A DNA stretch of 64,000 bases, taken from the NCBI GenBank assembly GCA_937890575.1, contig CALADZ010000098.1, positions 8,933-72,932 on the forward strand. Reading direction: 5' to 3'. Every line of letters begins with the position of its first letter. Within the stretch, counting starts at the first letter, position 1. Made by a program: the position numbers and the translations under genes. Source of the stretch: MAG-120531 sp002378585. Its GTDB lineage: Bacteria; Bacteroidota; Bacteroidia; Flavobacteriales; Flavobacteriaceae. Of the stretch, positions 41,967 through 50,217 are shown piece after piece. Below the pieces are notes generated by a model. It was not told where the DNA came from and made no database searches. It saw only the letters and a list, made by a program, of their open reading frames with translations.

Positions 41967-43340
41967 TTAGTGGTTATCGGTAATCAGTTTTTTGGTCAAA
42001 TATTGAAATCTAAGGTAGAGCATTCCTGCGGAAGCGGTTAGTCCTGCTAAAAGCCCAATCCAAATTCCCGTAGAGCCCAAATCAGTGCGAAGCCCTAAAT
42101 AAAAACAAAGTGGAAATCCAATAGCCCAATAGGCAATGGCCGTAATCACGGTGGGGACAACGACGTCTTGTAAACCCCTTAAGGCCCCCAATACGACTAC
42201 TTGTAACCCATCAGAAATTTGAAAAAATGCGGCTACCAGTAACAATTGAGCGGCTATGCTGATCACTTCAGCGTTGTCTACTGCATTTTTAAGGTCTTCG
42301 ACATTCAAGTAAATCGTGGGAAATAGATGTCTTCCCAACATAAATAGTCCCGCAAAAACAACTTCCAAAAGCAAAGTCAACAGAAAAATTGACTGAGCAA
42401 TACGCCTTAAATTGATGTAGTCCTTTAAGCCTTTCTGGTTTCCCACACGAATCATAGCAGCTACACCAAGCCCCATACCAACCATAAACGTCATGCTTGA
42501 TAAATTAAGTGCAATTTGATTGGCTGCCTGAGCATTTTTCCCGAGCACACCACTGAGCCAAATCGCTGCAGTGAACAACGCAACTTCAAAAAACATTTGC
42601 ATGGCTGAGGGGAAACCCAATTGTATAATTTTTTTTAGCTTGGCAAAATCGACGATGCGCCAATTAAATCGCAGTACATAGTAATTCATCGATTTATCCT
42701 GAGCCAACAAATACCAGAGTAAAAACACCATGACTACCCTAGATACCAAGGTTCCTACGGCGGCACCAACTATTCCCCAAGTTGGGGCGCCAAACTTTCC
42801 GAAAATAAACAGATAGTTCAATACAATATTGACAAGGTTACCTACAACGGTAGCATACATCGGATATTTAGTGCGGGACATGCCCTCAGAAAATTGTTTG
42901 AACGCCTGGAATATAACTAAGGGAACTAAGGAAAAAGCTACAAGATCTAGATAGGGCAACGCTAAAGCAACTACTTCCTCTGGTTGTTCCATGCGGTACA
43001 TCAAAGGCTTGGCCCACAGAATCATCGCAAACAAACTAAATCCTAATGCAGAACAAAGGATTAATCCATGTTTTAATGCGGATTTGCCTGAGGCACTGTC
43101 CTGCGCACCATCGGCTTCAGCCACCAAAGGGGTAATCGCAGTTGAAAAGCCAATACCCAATGACATAGCGATAAAAACAAAACTATTTCCCAGCGAAACC
43201 GCTGCCAATTCTGCTGTTCCCAATTGACCCACCATGATATTATCGGCAAATGCGACAAATGTGTGCCCCAATAATCCTAAAATGACAGGAAAAGAAAGCT
43301 TCAGGTTATAGGCAAATTCCTTGGTGTACTTGGTCAACAA
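41967..43340 (-). CDS. MATE-family efflux transporter
   Basis: Twelve-helix cation-coupled multidrug or metabolite exporter, 457 residues in two homologous halves. The beginning YTKEFAYNLKLSFPVILGLLGHTFVAFADNIMVG and the LGTAELAAVSLG block are typical. No ATG or GTG opens the frame; the first codons are TTG TTG, preceded by an in-frame stop about 35 bases earlier, so a TTG start is required. It sits 52 bases after mazG on the same strand. The substrate is unknown. Confidence 0.92.
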   Translation of the reverse strand: MLTKYTKEFAYNLKLSFPVILGLLGHTFVAFADNIMVGQLGTAELAAVSLGNSFVFIAMSLGIGFSTAITPLVAEADGAQDSASGKSALKHGLILCSALGFSLFAMILWAKPLMYRMEQPEEVVALALPYLDLVAFSLVPLVIFQAFKQFSEGMSRTKYPMYATVVGNLVNIVLNYLFIFGKFGAPTWGIVGAAVGTLVSRVVMVFLLWYLLAQDKSMNYYVLRFNWRIVDFAKLKKIIQLGFPSAMQMFFEVALFTAAIWLSGVLGKNAQAANQIALNLSSMTFMVGMGLGVAAMIRVGNQKGLKDYINLRRIAQSIFLLTLLLEVVFAGLFMLGRHLFPTIYLNVEDLKNAVDNAEVISIAAQLLLVAAFFQISDGLQVVVLGALRGLQDVVVPTVITAIAYWAIGFPLCFYLGLRTDLGSTGIWIGLLAGLTASAGMLYLRFQYLTKKLITDNH

Positions 43341-43392
43341 ATTGTATCGATTTAAAGTGCTAAGATAAAGGATTAGATGGGTCTGGACTCAA

Positions 43393-44160
43393 CTATTTGG
43401 CTTGCTGCCACAATGACTCTAATTCCTCAAGAGTATAAGACGACCAAGTTCGTTGTTGTGCGCTCATGGAGGCTTCCATATGCGCAAATCGTTGGATAAA
43501 TTTTTTATTGGTTCTTTCGAGTGAACTTTCAGGGTCTATTCCTTGAAACCTGGCATAATTGATCAGAGAAAAAAGTACATCCCCAAACTCCTCCTCTGCT
43601 TTTTGCTGGTTCTTTTGTTTAACCTCCGACAAAAACTCGGCTATTTCCTCTTCAACCTTAGACCAAACTTGGGTCGAATTTTCCCAATCAAAACCAACGC
43701 CTGCCGCTTTTTCTTGTATTCTGGTCGCCTTCACAAGGGCAGGAAGACCCTTAGGAACACCGGCCAACACTCCTTTTTGACCCTCTTTTAGTTTTAATTG
43801 TTCCCAATTTCTTTTTACTTCTTGTTCGTCAGCCACAACGACATCACCGTAGATATGGGGGTGGCGATGTATCAGTTTCTCGCATAATTGATTAATCACG
43901 TCGGCAATATCAAACTGCTGCTTTTCACTGCCAATTTTGGCGTAAAAAACTAAATGAAGCATCAAGTCACCTACCTCTTTGGCAATTTCCCTGGCATCCC
44001 CTTCCAAAATGGCATCAGCCAGTTCATAGGTTTCCTCAATAGTCAATGGACGAAGCGTCTCAAAGGTTTGTTTTTGATCCCAAGGACATTGAGCCCTGAG
44101 TTCATCCATGATGGTTAACAAGCGATCAAACGCCTGGAGCTGACTCGATCTCGGGTTCAT
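43393..44160 (-). CDS. mazG: Nucleoside triphosphate pyrophosphohydrolase MazG
   Basis: Hydrolyses NTPs and dNTPs to monophosphates, lowering (p)ppGpp-linked stress or removing damaged nucleotides. Two MazG four-helix motifs are visible: CPWDQKQTF and EETYELADAI, then KEVGDLMLHLVFYAKIG (first), and EEFGDVLFSLINYARF (second). Length 255 equals the two-domain MazG. The ATG overlaps the upstream DUF5606 gene by 35 bases. Antitoxin partners are absent, so a housekeeping role fits. Confidence 0.95.
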   Translation of the reverse strand: MNPRSSQLQAFDRLLTIMDELRAQCPWDQKQTFETLRPLTIEETYELADAILEGDAREIAKEVGDLMLHLVFYAKIGSEKQQFDIADVINQLCEKLIHRHPHIYGDVVVADEQEVKRNWEQLKLKEGQKGVLAGVPKGLPALVKATRIQEKAAGVGFDWENSTQVWSKVEEEIAEFLSEVKQKNQQKAEEEFGDVLFSLINYARFQGIDPESSLERTNKKFIQRFAHMEASMSAQQRTWSSYTLEELESLWQQAK

Positions 44161-44560
44161 CTGTTTTGATTTGTACTGGTGCGAGCAGGTTTTTTTCTAG
44201 CAGCAAGTTGTACCACTGAAGCACTTTCTTGATATCACTTGGATAAACACGGTCTTCGTCAAAATTGGGGAGTACTTCAAAGAAATAGGCCTCCAAGGCA
44301 TCTTTATCCGCTTTGTGCGATACAGTAGTAGCGCTGCCATTTTCTTTATCCCAGATTTTTTGAAATACTTCTTTAAGTGGTACTTCTTCATCTAGGGTAT
44401 AAATAGCAATTTCATTTAAAACACTGATGTTGTTTTTAAACGCAATACTGATTTTTTTTCCATCCAACAAAGACTGTGCAACAAATCCAGCACGAGTTTG
44501 TGTGATGATTTCAAAAAGTCCGGGTTTACCTGGAATAGATACAATTTTGTCGAGTTGCAT
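44126..44560 (-). CDS. DUF5606 protein
   Basis: A 144-residue Bacteroidota-restricted protein with MQLDKIVSIPGKPGLFEII, LDGKKISIAF and a C-terminal segment VYPSDIKKVLQWYNLLL. An SH3-like N-terminal half followed by a helix is likely. It is always a neighbour of def or mazG in related genomes, as here, but its role is not known. It starts 43 bases after def and overlaps mazG by 35 bases. Confidence 0.8.
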   Translation of the reverse strand: MQLDKIVSIPGKPGLFEIITQTRAGFVAQSLLDGKKISIAFKNNISVLNEIAIYTLDEEVPLKEVFQKIWDKENGSATTVSHKADKDALEAYFFEVLPNFDEDRVYPSDIKKVLQWYNLLLEKNLLAPVQIKTDEPEIESAPGV

Positions 44561-44603
44561 AAATAGAAAATGAATTGAGAATGGGCTTTAGGCCGTTTTT
44601 TGA

Positions 44604-45194
44604 TTATTTTTTTGATTTTATACTCGGAAACTTCATGCGGTAACTAGGACTTGCTTTGCCCTGAGTGATGTCTGTTAGCTTTCTCTGAAGCAAACGTTTT
44701 TTTAATGGGGATAATTTATCGATAAACAATACACCCTCAATGTGATCGTACTCGTGTTGAATCACACGGGCAATGAGTCCCGTAAATGGTTGCTCGTGGA
44801 CCACAAACTGTTGATCCTGGTAACGCAAAACTATATGAGGTTTTCTAGATACTTCTTCGTGAATATCCGGTATACTGAGGCATCCTTCGTTGAATGACCA
44901 CGGTTCACCATCTTCTTCGATCAACATCGGATTGATCAATACTTTCTTAAACTGTGCGAGTTCTGTTTGCTCTTCTGCACTGAGTTCCTCATCTTGAGAA
45001 AAAGCCTTGGTGTCCACCACAAAAAGTCGAATATTCAACCCTATTTGGGGGGCGGCAAGACCTACACCACTGGCGTGGTACATGGTGGCAAACATATTTT
45101 CAATCAAAACATCCAGCTCAGGATAGTCGGGTGTTATTTCAGCACATTTTTGGCGCAATACTGGATCGCCATATGCAACTATGGGAAGTATCAT
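44604..45194 (-). CDS. def: Peptide deformylase
   Basis: Removes the formyl group from the initiator methionine. Three signatures are present: GVGLAAPQIG (43-52), EGCLSIP with the metal-ligand Cys105, and QHEYDHIEG with His147, Glu148 and His151. Length 196 fits the Gram-negative class, with a longer C-terminal segment. The ATG overlaps the ruvX stop by four bases. It lies at the head of a long minus-strand operon continuing with DUF5606 and mazG. Confidence 0.97.
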   Translation of the reverse strand: MILPIVAYGDPVLRQKCAEITPDYPELDVLIENMFATMYHASGVGLAAPQIGLNIRLFVVDTKAFSQDEELSAEEQTELAQFKKVLINPMLIEEDGEPWSFNEGCLSIPDIHEEVSRKPHIVLRYQDQQFVVHEQPFTGLIARVIQHEYDHIEGVLFIDKLSPLKKRLLQRKLTDITQGKASPSYRMKFPSIKSKK

Positions 45195-45604
45195 CTTTTT
45201 TTAGTTAAGTAGGATTGTAGAATTAGTGTAGCACTTATTTGATCCACTAGGGCTTTATCTTGGCGTTTAGCTTTTTTAAGCCCTCCATCAATCATGGCTT
45301 GTTGAGCCATCATTGAAGTAAACCGTTCATCTTGGCGATCTAAAGGCATCAGAGGGAACAAAGATTGGAAGCGCTGAATAAAGGCTTGTATTTCGTCTTC
45401 TATGGGTCCCGTGGTGTTATCCCACCTTCTGGGGGCGCCCAGAACTACACAGGCAACCGATTCTTCGGATAAATACTGCTGTAGAAAAGTCATCAACTCA
45501 GGGGTATTCACTGTACACAAACCGGATGCAATCAACTGCAAAGGGTCGGTTACAGCAATGCCTGTGCGCTTGGTTCCGTAGTCTAAGGCGAGTATTCTGC
45601 TCAT
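45191..45604 (-). CDS. ruvX: Holliday junction resolvase-like RuvX (YqgF)
   Basis: RNase H-fold putative nuclease for rRNA processing or Holliday junctions. The N-terminal ILALDYGTKRTGIAVTDP carries the first catalytic aspartate, VVLGAPRRWDN the second region and DQISATLILQSYL the third acidic site. About 137 residues from the ATG at 45604. A TAATTTTG box on this strand ends six bases before the ATG. First gene of the ruvX-def-DUF5606-mazG run. Confidence 0.94.
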   Translation of the reverse strand: MSRILALDYGTKRTGIAVTDPLQLIASGLCTVNTPELMTFLQQYLSEESVACVVLGAPRRWDNTTGPIEDEIQAFIQRFQSLFPLMPLDRQDERFTSMMAQQAMIDGGLKKAKRQDKALVDQISATLILQSYLTKKR

Positions 45605-45610
45605 TTTTGA

Positions 45611-45618
45611 CAAAATTA
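45611..45618 (-). promoter_or_regulatory. -7 promoter box for ruvX-def operon
   Basis: Minus strand TAATTTTG matches TAnnTTTG, six bases before the ruvX ATG, predicting a nearly leaderless transcript. No clear -33 element at normal spacing. Confidence 0.42.
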
Positions 45619-45671
45619 CAGCTTAATTTGTGATTTGAAGGGATTGGGATGCCAAATAAAATATCCTGGTT

Positions 45672-45679
45672 TATATTTG
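45672..45679 (+). promoter_or_regulatory. -7 promoter box for dapD
   Basis: TATATTTG matches TAnnTTTG, 19 bases before the dapD ATG. A TTG at 45644 is 25 bases upstream, a little long for a -33 element. Confidence 0.5.
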
Positions 45680-45698
45680 CGCCTCAAAATAACGAGAC

Positions 45699-46514
45699 AT
45701 GACTGAATTTAGATCCATTATTGAAGCTGCTTGGGAAGATCGATCTTTACTAAAAACCGAGAAAACACAACAAACCATCAGAAGTGTCATCGAATTGGTA
45801 GACAGCGGTCAGCTCAGGTGTGCAGAACCTTCCTCATCGGGTTGGGTAATCAATGAGTGGGTAAAAAAAGCAGTGGTGCTTTACTTCCCGATCCAACAGA
45901 TGGAAACCCATGAAGTGGGTATCTTTGAATTCCATGACAAAATGCCGCTGAAACGAGGCTATGCTGAAAAAGGTATTAGGGTGGTTCCTCATGCTGTAGC
46001 AAGACATGGAGCCTACATTGCTCCTGGAACCATATTGATGCCTAGTTACGTGAATATTGGTGCCTATGTTGACACAGGCACTATGGTAGATACCTGGGCT
46101 ACTGTGGGTAGTTGTGCTCAGATTGGCAAAAATGTACACCTCAGTGGTGGCGTAGGGATTGGCGGTGTGTTAGAACCTTTACAAGCGGCCCCTGTAGTCA
46201 TTGAAGATGATGTGTTTGTCGGATCGCGATGTATCGTCGTTGAGGGTATTCGCGTGGAGCGAGAGGCTGTTCTTGGCGCCAATGTAGTGTTGACTGCATC
46301 CACTAAAATTATTGACGTCACAGGAACTGAGCCCTTAGAATACAAGGGTTATGTACCCGCTCGATCTGTGGTCATCCCTGGAAGCTACACAAAAACATTT
46401 AATGCAGGGACCTACCAAGTTCCCTGTGCATTGATCATCGGAACTAGAAAGGAAAGTACGGACAAGAAAACATCACTCAATGATGCGCTCCGAGAATACA
46501 GCGTATCTGCTTAA
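45699..46514 (+). CDS. dapD: Tetrahydrodipicolinate N-succinyltransferase
   Basis: Fourth enzyme of the succinylase route to diaminopimelate and lysine. The protein has a helical N-terminus and a left-handed beta-helix of hexapeptide repeats (about 95-220), with GAYIAPGTILMPSYVNIGAYVDTGTM-type coils and the GGVGIGGVLEPLQAAPVVIEDDVFVGSRC stretch that is diagnostic. Length 271 is exact for the family. With lysA at 59463 it covers two steps of the pathway. Ends six bases from the convergent GT2 gene. Confidence 0.97.
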   Translation: MTEFRSIIEAAWEDRSLLKTEKTQQTIRSVIELVDSGQLRCAEPSSSGWVINEWVKKAVVLYFPIQQMETHEVGIFEFHDKMPLKRGYAEKGIRVVPHAVARHGAYIAPGTILMPSYVNIGAYVDTGTMVDTWATVGSCAQIGKNVHLSGGVGIGGVLEPLQAAPVVIEDDVFVGSRCIVVEGIRVEREAVLGANVVLTASTKIIDVTGTEPLEYKGYVPARSVVIPGSYTKTFNAGTYQVPCALIIGTRKESTDKKTSLNDALREYSVSA

Positions 46515-46520
46515 ACCAAG

Positions 46521-47351
46521 TTAAGGAGTTTTTTTGATCCCGAAGTCAGTCCAACTCGACTTAAGCTTAGCTACTTCTCGGCGAATGGCCTTGTTTTTAT
46601 CGATGGACTCCTTGGTTTTGTACGATCTTTTGTGGTCGAGATGAATACATATAGCACTGTACCTCAACTGCTTGGATTTAATACCTAAATGCACTAAACG
46701 CTCACCCAATTCGCGGTCTTGACCACCGTATTGCATCCGCTCGTCAAAGCCATTGACCGCCAATAAATCCTCTTTCCAGCCTGAAGCATTGTGGCCATTC
46801 CAAGTCGCCTTAGTCGGTGTCCAACTGTTGAGCCATTTAGCCCAGTTTCCATGAGCGCTGAGTTTATTATTTTTAAAACTGCGTTTAAGCCCCTGACTTT
46901 TTAGCCACTTTAGTGAAAAACAACGCTGTTGATCGATATCTTCTGAAGTGATTTTTTCAGAAATAACCATGGGTAACATAAAATAACCTCCCGACAAAAA
47001 GTATCCAGGAGTCTTGTTTCGGTGGTGAACTTCCAGAAAGTCTGCCCTTGGGATACAATCCCCATCAGTCATCACAATATAGGGAGCCTGGGCGGCTAAA
47101 ATTGCTTTGTTTAAAATACGCGACTTCTGAAAACCCTCGTCTTCTTGCCAAACATGTTGGATCGGATAAAAAACATAGGACCTCATTTTTTCAATTAGTG
47201 CAGCGGTCTCAGGGCCAGAACCGTCGTCGGCGATCACTAACTCAAAATACCTAAATGTTTGTGCATTAAAACCCCACAATACTTTTTCCAGCCAAGCAAC
47301 CGCATTGTAGGTGCTTAATACCACAGATATGGATACAGAGGATTCTCTCAT
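46521..47351 (-). CDS. Family 2 glycosyltransferase with galactosyltransferase-like C-terminus
   Basis: GT-A enzyme of 276 residues. SVVLSTYNAVAWLEKVL opens the nucleotide-binding fold; MTDGDCIPR is the DxD metal site; WNGHNASGWKEDLLAVNGFDE with GGQDRELGERL is the C-terminal block of chondroitin-polymerase-like glycosyltransferases. It starts 14 bases after an exact -7 box. Divergent from another glycosyltransferase gene, so the two may extend the same cell-surface glycan. Acceptor and donor unknown. Confidence 0.86.
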   Translation of the reverse strand: MRESSVSISVVLSTYNAVAWLEKVLWGFNAQTFRYFELVIADDGSGPETAALIEKMRSYVFYPIQHVWQEDEGFQKSRILNKAILAAQAPYIVMTDGDCIPRADFLEVHHRNKTPGYFLSGGYFMLPMVISEKITSEDIDQQRCFSLKWLKSQGLKRSFKNNKLSAHGNWAKWLNSWTPTKATWNGHNASGWKEDLLAVNGFDERMQYGGQDRELGERLVHLGIKSKQLRYSAICIHLDHKRSYKTKESIDKNKAIRREVAKLKSSWTDFGIKKTP

Positions 47352-47365
47352 CGGATTAATTTGCC

Positions 47366-47373
47366 CAAAATTA
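47366..47373 (-). promoter_or_regulatory. -7 promoter box for the minus-strand GT2
   Basis: Minus strand TAATTTTG matches TAnnTTTG, 14 bases before the ATG at 47351. It lies within the 57-base divergent spacer, back-to-back with the box at 47397. Confidence 0.5.
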
Positions 47374-47396
47374 GAAAAACAATCCTTGGTTATCGT

Positions 47397-47404
47397 TATT
47401 TTTG
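47397..47404 (+). promoter_or_regulatory. -7 promoter box for the plus-strand glycosyltransferase
   Basis: TATTTTTG matches TAnnTTTG, four bases before the ATG at 47409. It supports that start over a TTG at 47361 and predicts a leaderless transcript. Confidence 0.5.
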
Positions 47405-47408
47405 GGTC

Positions 47409-48224
47409 ATGAAACTCAAAGAGTATCCATTATCCATATTTCATTCTGGAAGACTTTTATTATACACCAAAAATCTATGGTCTCAGACCCCTGAAGACAC
47501 ACCTGATTTGGTGGTCAGTCTCACTAGCTTTGAACCGCGGTTAAAAGCGCTTCACTTAGTGGTGCGCAATATGCTGGAACAAGATTTAGCTCCAAAAAAA
47601 ATCGTGTTGTGGTTAAATAAAACCCTAGAAAACAAGGTTCCCCATTCCCTCAATAAAATGATCGGACCGCGCTTTGAAATACGCTTTTCCGATATTGATG
47701 GCCCACAGCTTAAACTGATTGAATCCCTCAAAAGTTTCCCGAATGACCTGGTCGTCACCTGTGATGACGATTTGATTTATCCCAAAAATTGGCTATCAAC
47801 ACTTTACAGCGCTCATATTTCACATCCGGGACACATCATGGCCCACCATTGTAGGCTGATTAAACGAAATGAATTGGGTGAGCTTTTACCCTACACTCAA
47901 TGGAATTGGGATCGCTCAAAACCGTATGATGAAGCGGATTTATTAGCGATTGGATCGTCAGGAGTCCTCTACCCTCCCCACAGTTTTAACCATCAAGTGG
48001 GTGACATGGAGCTTTTTCAAAAGCTTTGTCCTAAATCTGATGATTTATGGTTTAAAGCTATGGCGTTACTCAACGATACTCCGATTAAATGGAGTGGTTA
48101 TTCTTTTGAACCCATCCCTATATTGGGCAGTCAAAAGGTCAGTTTAAAGAAATCGAATGTACATCAAGACAAAAACAGAATTCAGTGGAATCAAATTCTA
48201 ACACATTTTCCGGAGCTGATCTAA
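47409..48224 (+). CDS. GT-A type glycosyltransferase-like protein
   Basis: A 271-residue protein beginning MKLKEYPLSIFHSGRLLLY. The GT-A-like core shows PDLVVSLTSFEPRL, KIVLWLN and a DDD metal-type motif in VVTCDDDLIYPKNWL; an acidic DMELF and a DDLWFKAMAL block follow. Related proteins occur in polysaccharide gene clusters. I choose the ATG at 47409 because a promoter box lies just before it. It is divergent from a GT2 gene and overlaps the sua5-type gene by 40 bases. Confidence 0.75.
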   Translation: MKLKEYPLSIFHSGRLLLYTKNLWSQTPEDTPDLVVSLTSFEPRLKALHLVVRNMLEQDLAPKKIVLWLNKTLENKVPHSLNKMIGPRFEIRFSDIDGPQLKLIESLKSFPNDLVVTCDDDLIYPKNWLSTLYSAHISHPGHIMAHHCRLIKRNELGELLPYTQWNWDRSKPYDEADLLAIGSSGVLYPPHSFNHQVGDMELFQKLCPKSDDLWFKAMALLNDTPIKWSGYSFEPIPILGSQKVSLKKSNVHQDKNRIQWNQILTHFPELI

Positions 48225-48781
48225 ACCAAATCGTGAAAAAAGCCCATGAGGTAATTGACGGTGGTGGAGTGATTTTGTTTCCCACGGATACCATTTGGGG
48301 GTTGGGATGCGATGCCACGAATAAAATGGCCGTTCAACGTATTTACGATATAAAAAACCGACATGAACTCAAATCCATGATTTGTTTGATGGAATCTGAT
48401 GCGATGCTTTCGCGATGGATCATCGATGTCCCAGAAGTAGGTTACGATTTAATCGAACTATCTGAGCATCCTTTAACCCTGATACTAGATGGTGCTAAAT
48501 CAGTGGCAGAAAATTTATTGGCCCCCGACGGAAGTCTGGGAGTTCGGGTGGTCAAACACACCTTTTGTCAGCGACTCATTCAAAAAATGCGCAAACCATT
48601 AGTGGCCACTTCTGCCAACAAATCGGGCAACCCTTTTCCAAAATCTTTTGCGGAAATAACCCCAGAGATTTTACAAGCTGTTGACTATATAGTACCTTTG
48701 GATCAATCGTTAACTCTGTCTCGACCTTCAACCATAATTCGCTTAAAATCGAATGGAGAGGTTGCCATTATTCGCTCATGA
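48185..48781 (+). CDS. Threonylcarbamoyl-AMP synthase (Sua5/YrdC family)
   Basis: Makes threonylcarbamoyl-AMP for the t6A37 modification of ANN-decoding tRNAs. The YrdC domain shows GGVILFPTDTIWGLGCDA, the KSMICLM block, LGVRVVKH and LVATSANKSGNPFPKSF. The 198 residues assume the GTG at 48185; another GTG at 48233 would give a shorter N-terminus, and the true start is uncertain. It overlaps the preceding glycosyltransferase and the following cca gene (ATGA). First step of an RNA-related run sua5-cca. Confidence 0.92.
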   Translation: MESNSNTFSGADLNQIVKKAHEVIDGGGVILFPTDTIWGLGCDATNKMAVQRIYDIKNRHELKSMICLMESDAMLSRWIIDVPEVGYDLIELSEHPLTLILDGAKSVAENLLAPDGSLGVRVVKHTFCQRLIQKMRKPLVATSANKSGNPFPKSFAEITPEILQAVDYIVPLDQSLTLSRPSTIIRLKSNGEVAIIRS

Positions 48782-50217
48782 GTCCAAATATCTACTGCGT
48801 TGAAGCATTAAATCACCCTGTATTTAAAACTTTAAGTCACGTTGCGCAAAACCTTGATTTAGAGTGTTATGTGATTGGTGGGTATGTTCGTGACCACCTG
48901 TTGAATAGGGCGGGGTCGAAAGACATTGATATTGTGGCTGTTGGAGATGGTATTGCTCTTGCTCAAGCATTGGCCGATGCACTGCCGGGCGCTTCAGAGG
49001 TCAGTGTGTTTAAAAACTATGGAACAGCCATGTTGCACTATCAAGACATCACACTTGAGTTTGTCGGAGCGCGCAAAGAAAGCTATACACACAACAGCCG
49101 AAATCCAAAAGTGGCACCCGGCAGTTTGGCAGACGACCAAAATAGGCGTGACTTTACCATTAATGCTTTAGCGCTCAGCCTGGATCAAAATCAATGGGGT
49201 GCATTGCTTGATCCTTTTACCGGAGTTGATCATTTAGCTGCTAAATTGTTGATTACCCCACTAGATCCTCAAGTGACTTTTAGCGACGATCCATTGAGAA
49301 TGATGCGGGCGATTCGTTTTGCTGCTCAACTTGATTTTACGATCGACCCCCAAGCTTGGCTATCCATAAAAAATCAAGCTGAACGAATAAAAATTATTGC
49401 CCCGGAGCGTATCGTTGATGAACTGAATAAGATCATGTCTACACCGAAGCCCAGCGCAGGACTGTCTCTGATGTATGAGGCTGGTTTACTCGACATCATC
49501 CTACCAGAAGTGACCGCTTTATTGGGTGTTGAAGAAATTGAAGGACAACGACACAAAGATAATTTTTGGCATACTTTGGAAGTTGTGGACAACATATCTC
49601 GAACCACAGAAAAGCTATGGCTCAGATGGGCGGCGCTTTTACACGATATTGGAAAAGCACCAACAAAACGGTTTGATCCCAAAATAGGATGGACATTCCA
49701 TGGGCATGAATTCTTGGGTGGCAAAATGGTTCATAAACTTTTCAAAAGGCTGCATATGCCGCTCAATGAAAAGGTGAAGTACGTGCAAAAATTAGTTGCC
49801 ATGAGTTCACGCCCCATTATCATTGCTGAAGATTTCGTGACTGATAGTGCCGTGAGAAGGTTGGTGTTTGACGCCTCAGACGACTTGGAAGATTTAATGA
49901 CCCTTTGCGAGGCGGACATTACGACCAAGAATCCGAAAAAACAAAAGAGGTACATGCAGAACTTTGCCACAGTTCGTCAAAAAATTGCCGAAGTGGAACA
50001 GAGAGATCATTTGCGGAATTTTCAACCACCTGTAGATGGTGCAGAAATCATGGAAACTTTTGGTATAGGTCCTTCACCATTCATCGGTCAAATCAAAGAA
50101 ACCATCAAGGAAGCTATTTTGGAAGGTGAAATACCTAACCAGAAAGAAGCAGCTCGAGCATTAATGCTTAAAAAAGGTATTTCTTTGGGATTAACCCCCA
50201 TCAATTCGGCTTTATGA
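48778..50217 (+). CDS. CCA tRNA nucleotidyltransferase with HD domain
   Basis: Adds or repairs the 3'-CCA end of tRNA. The N-terminal class II nucleotidyltransferase head has GGYVRDHL and GSKDIDIVAVG with the catalytic DxD, then RRDFTINALAL; the neck follows with DDPLRMMRAIRFAAQ. An HD phosphohydrolase domain (LHDIGKAPTK, about residue 285) sits in the C-terminal half. Length 479. It overlaps both neighbours by four bases. CCA-adding activity is favoured over poly(A) polymerase, but cannot be proven from sequence. Confidence 0.92.
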   Translation: MSPNIYCVEALNHPVFKTLSHVAQNLDLECYVIGGYVRDHLLNRAGSKDIDIVAVGDGIALAQALADALPGASEVSVFKNYGTAMLHYQDITLEFVGARKESYTHNSRNPKVAPGSLADDQNRRDFTINALALSLDQNQWGALLDPFTGVDHLAAKLLITPLDPQVTFSDDPLRMMRAIRFAAQLDFTIDPQAWLSIKNQAERIKIIAPERIVDELNKIMSTPKPSAGLSLMYEAGLLDIILPEVTALLGVEEIEGQRHKDNFWHTLEVVDNISRTTEKLWLRWAALLHDIGKAPTKRFDPKIGWTFHGHEFLGGKMVHKLFKRLHMPLNEKVKYVQKLVAMSSRPIIIAEDFVTDSAVRRLVFDASDDLEDLMTLCEADITTKNPKKQKRYMQNFATVRQKIAEVEQRDHLRNFQPPVDGAEIMETFGIGPSPFIGQIKETIKEAILEGEIPNQKEAARALMLKKGISLGLTPINSAL

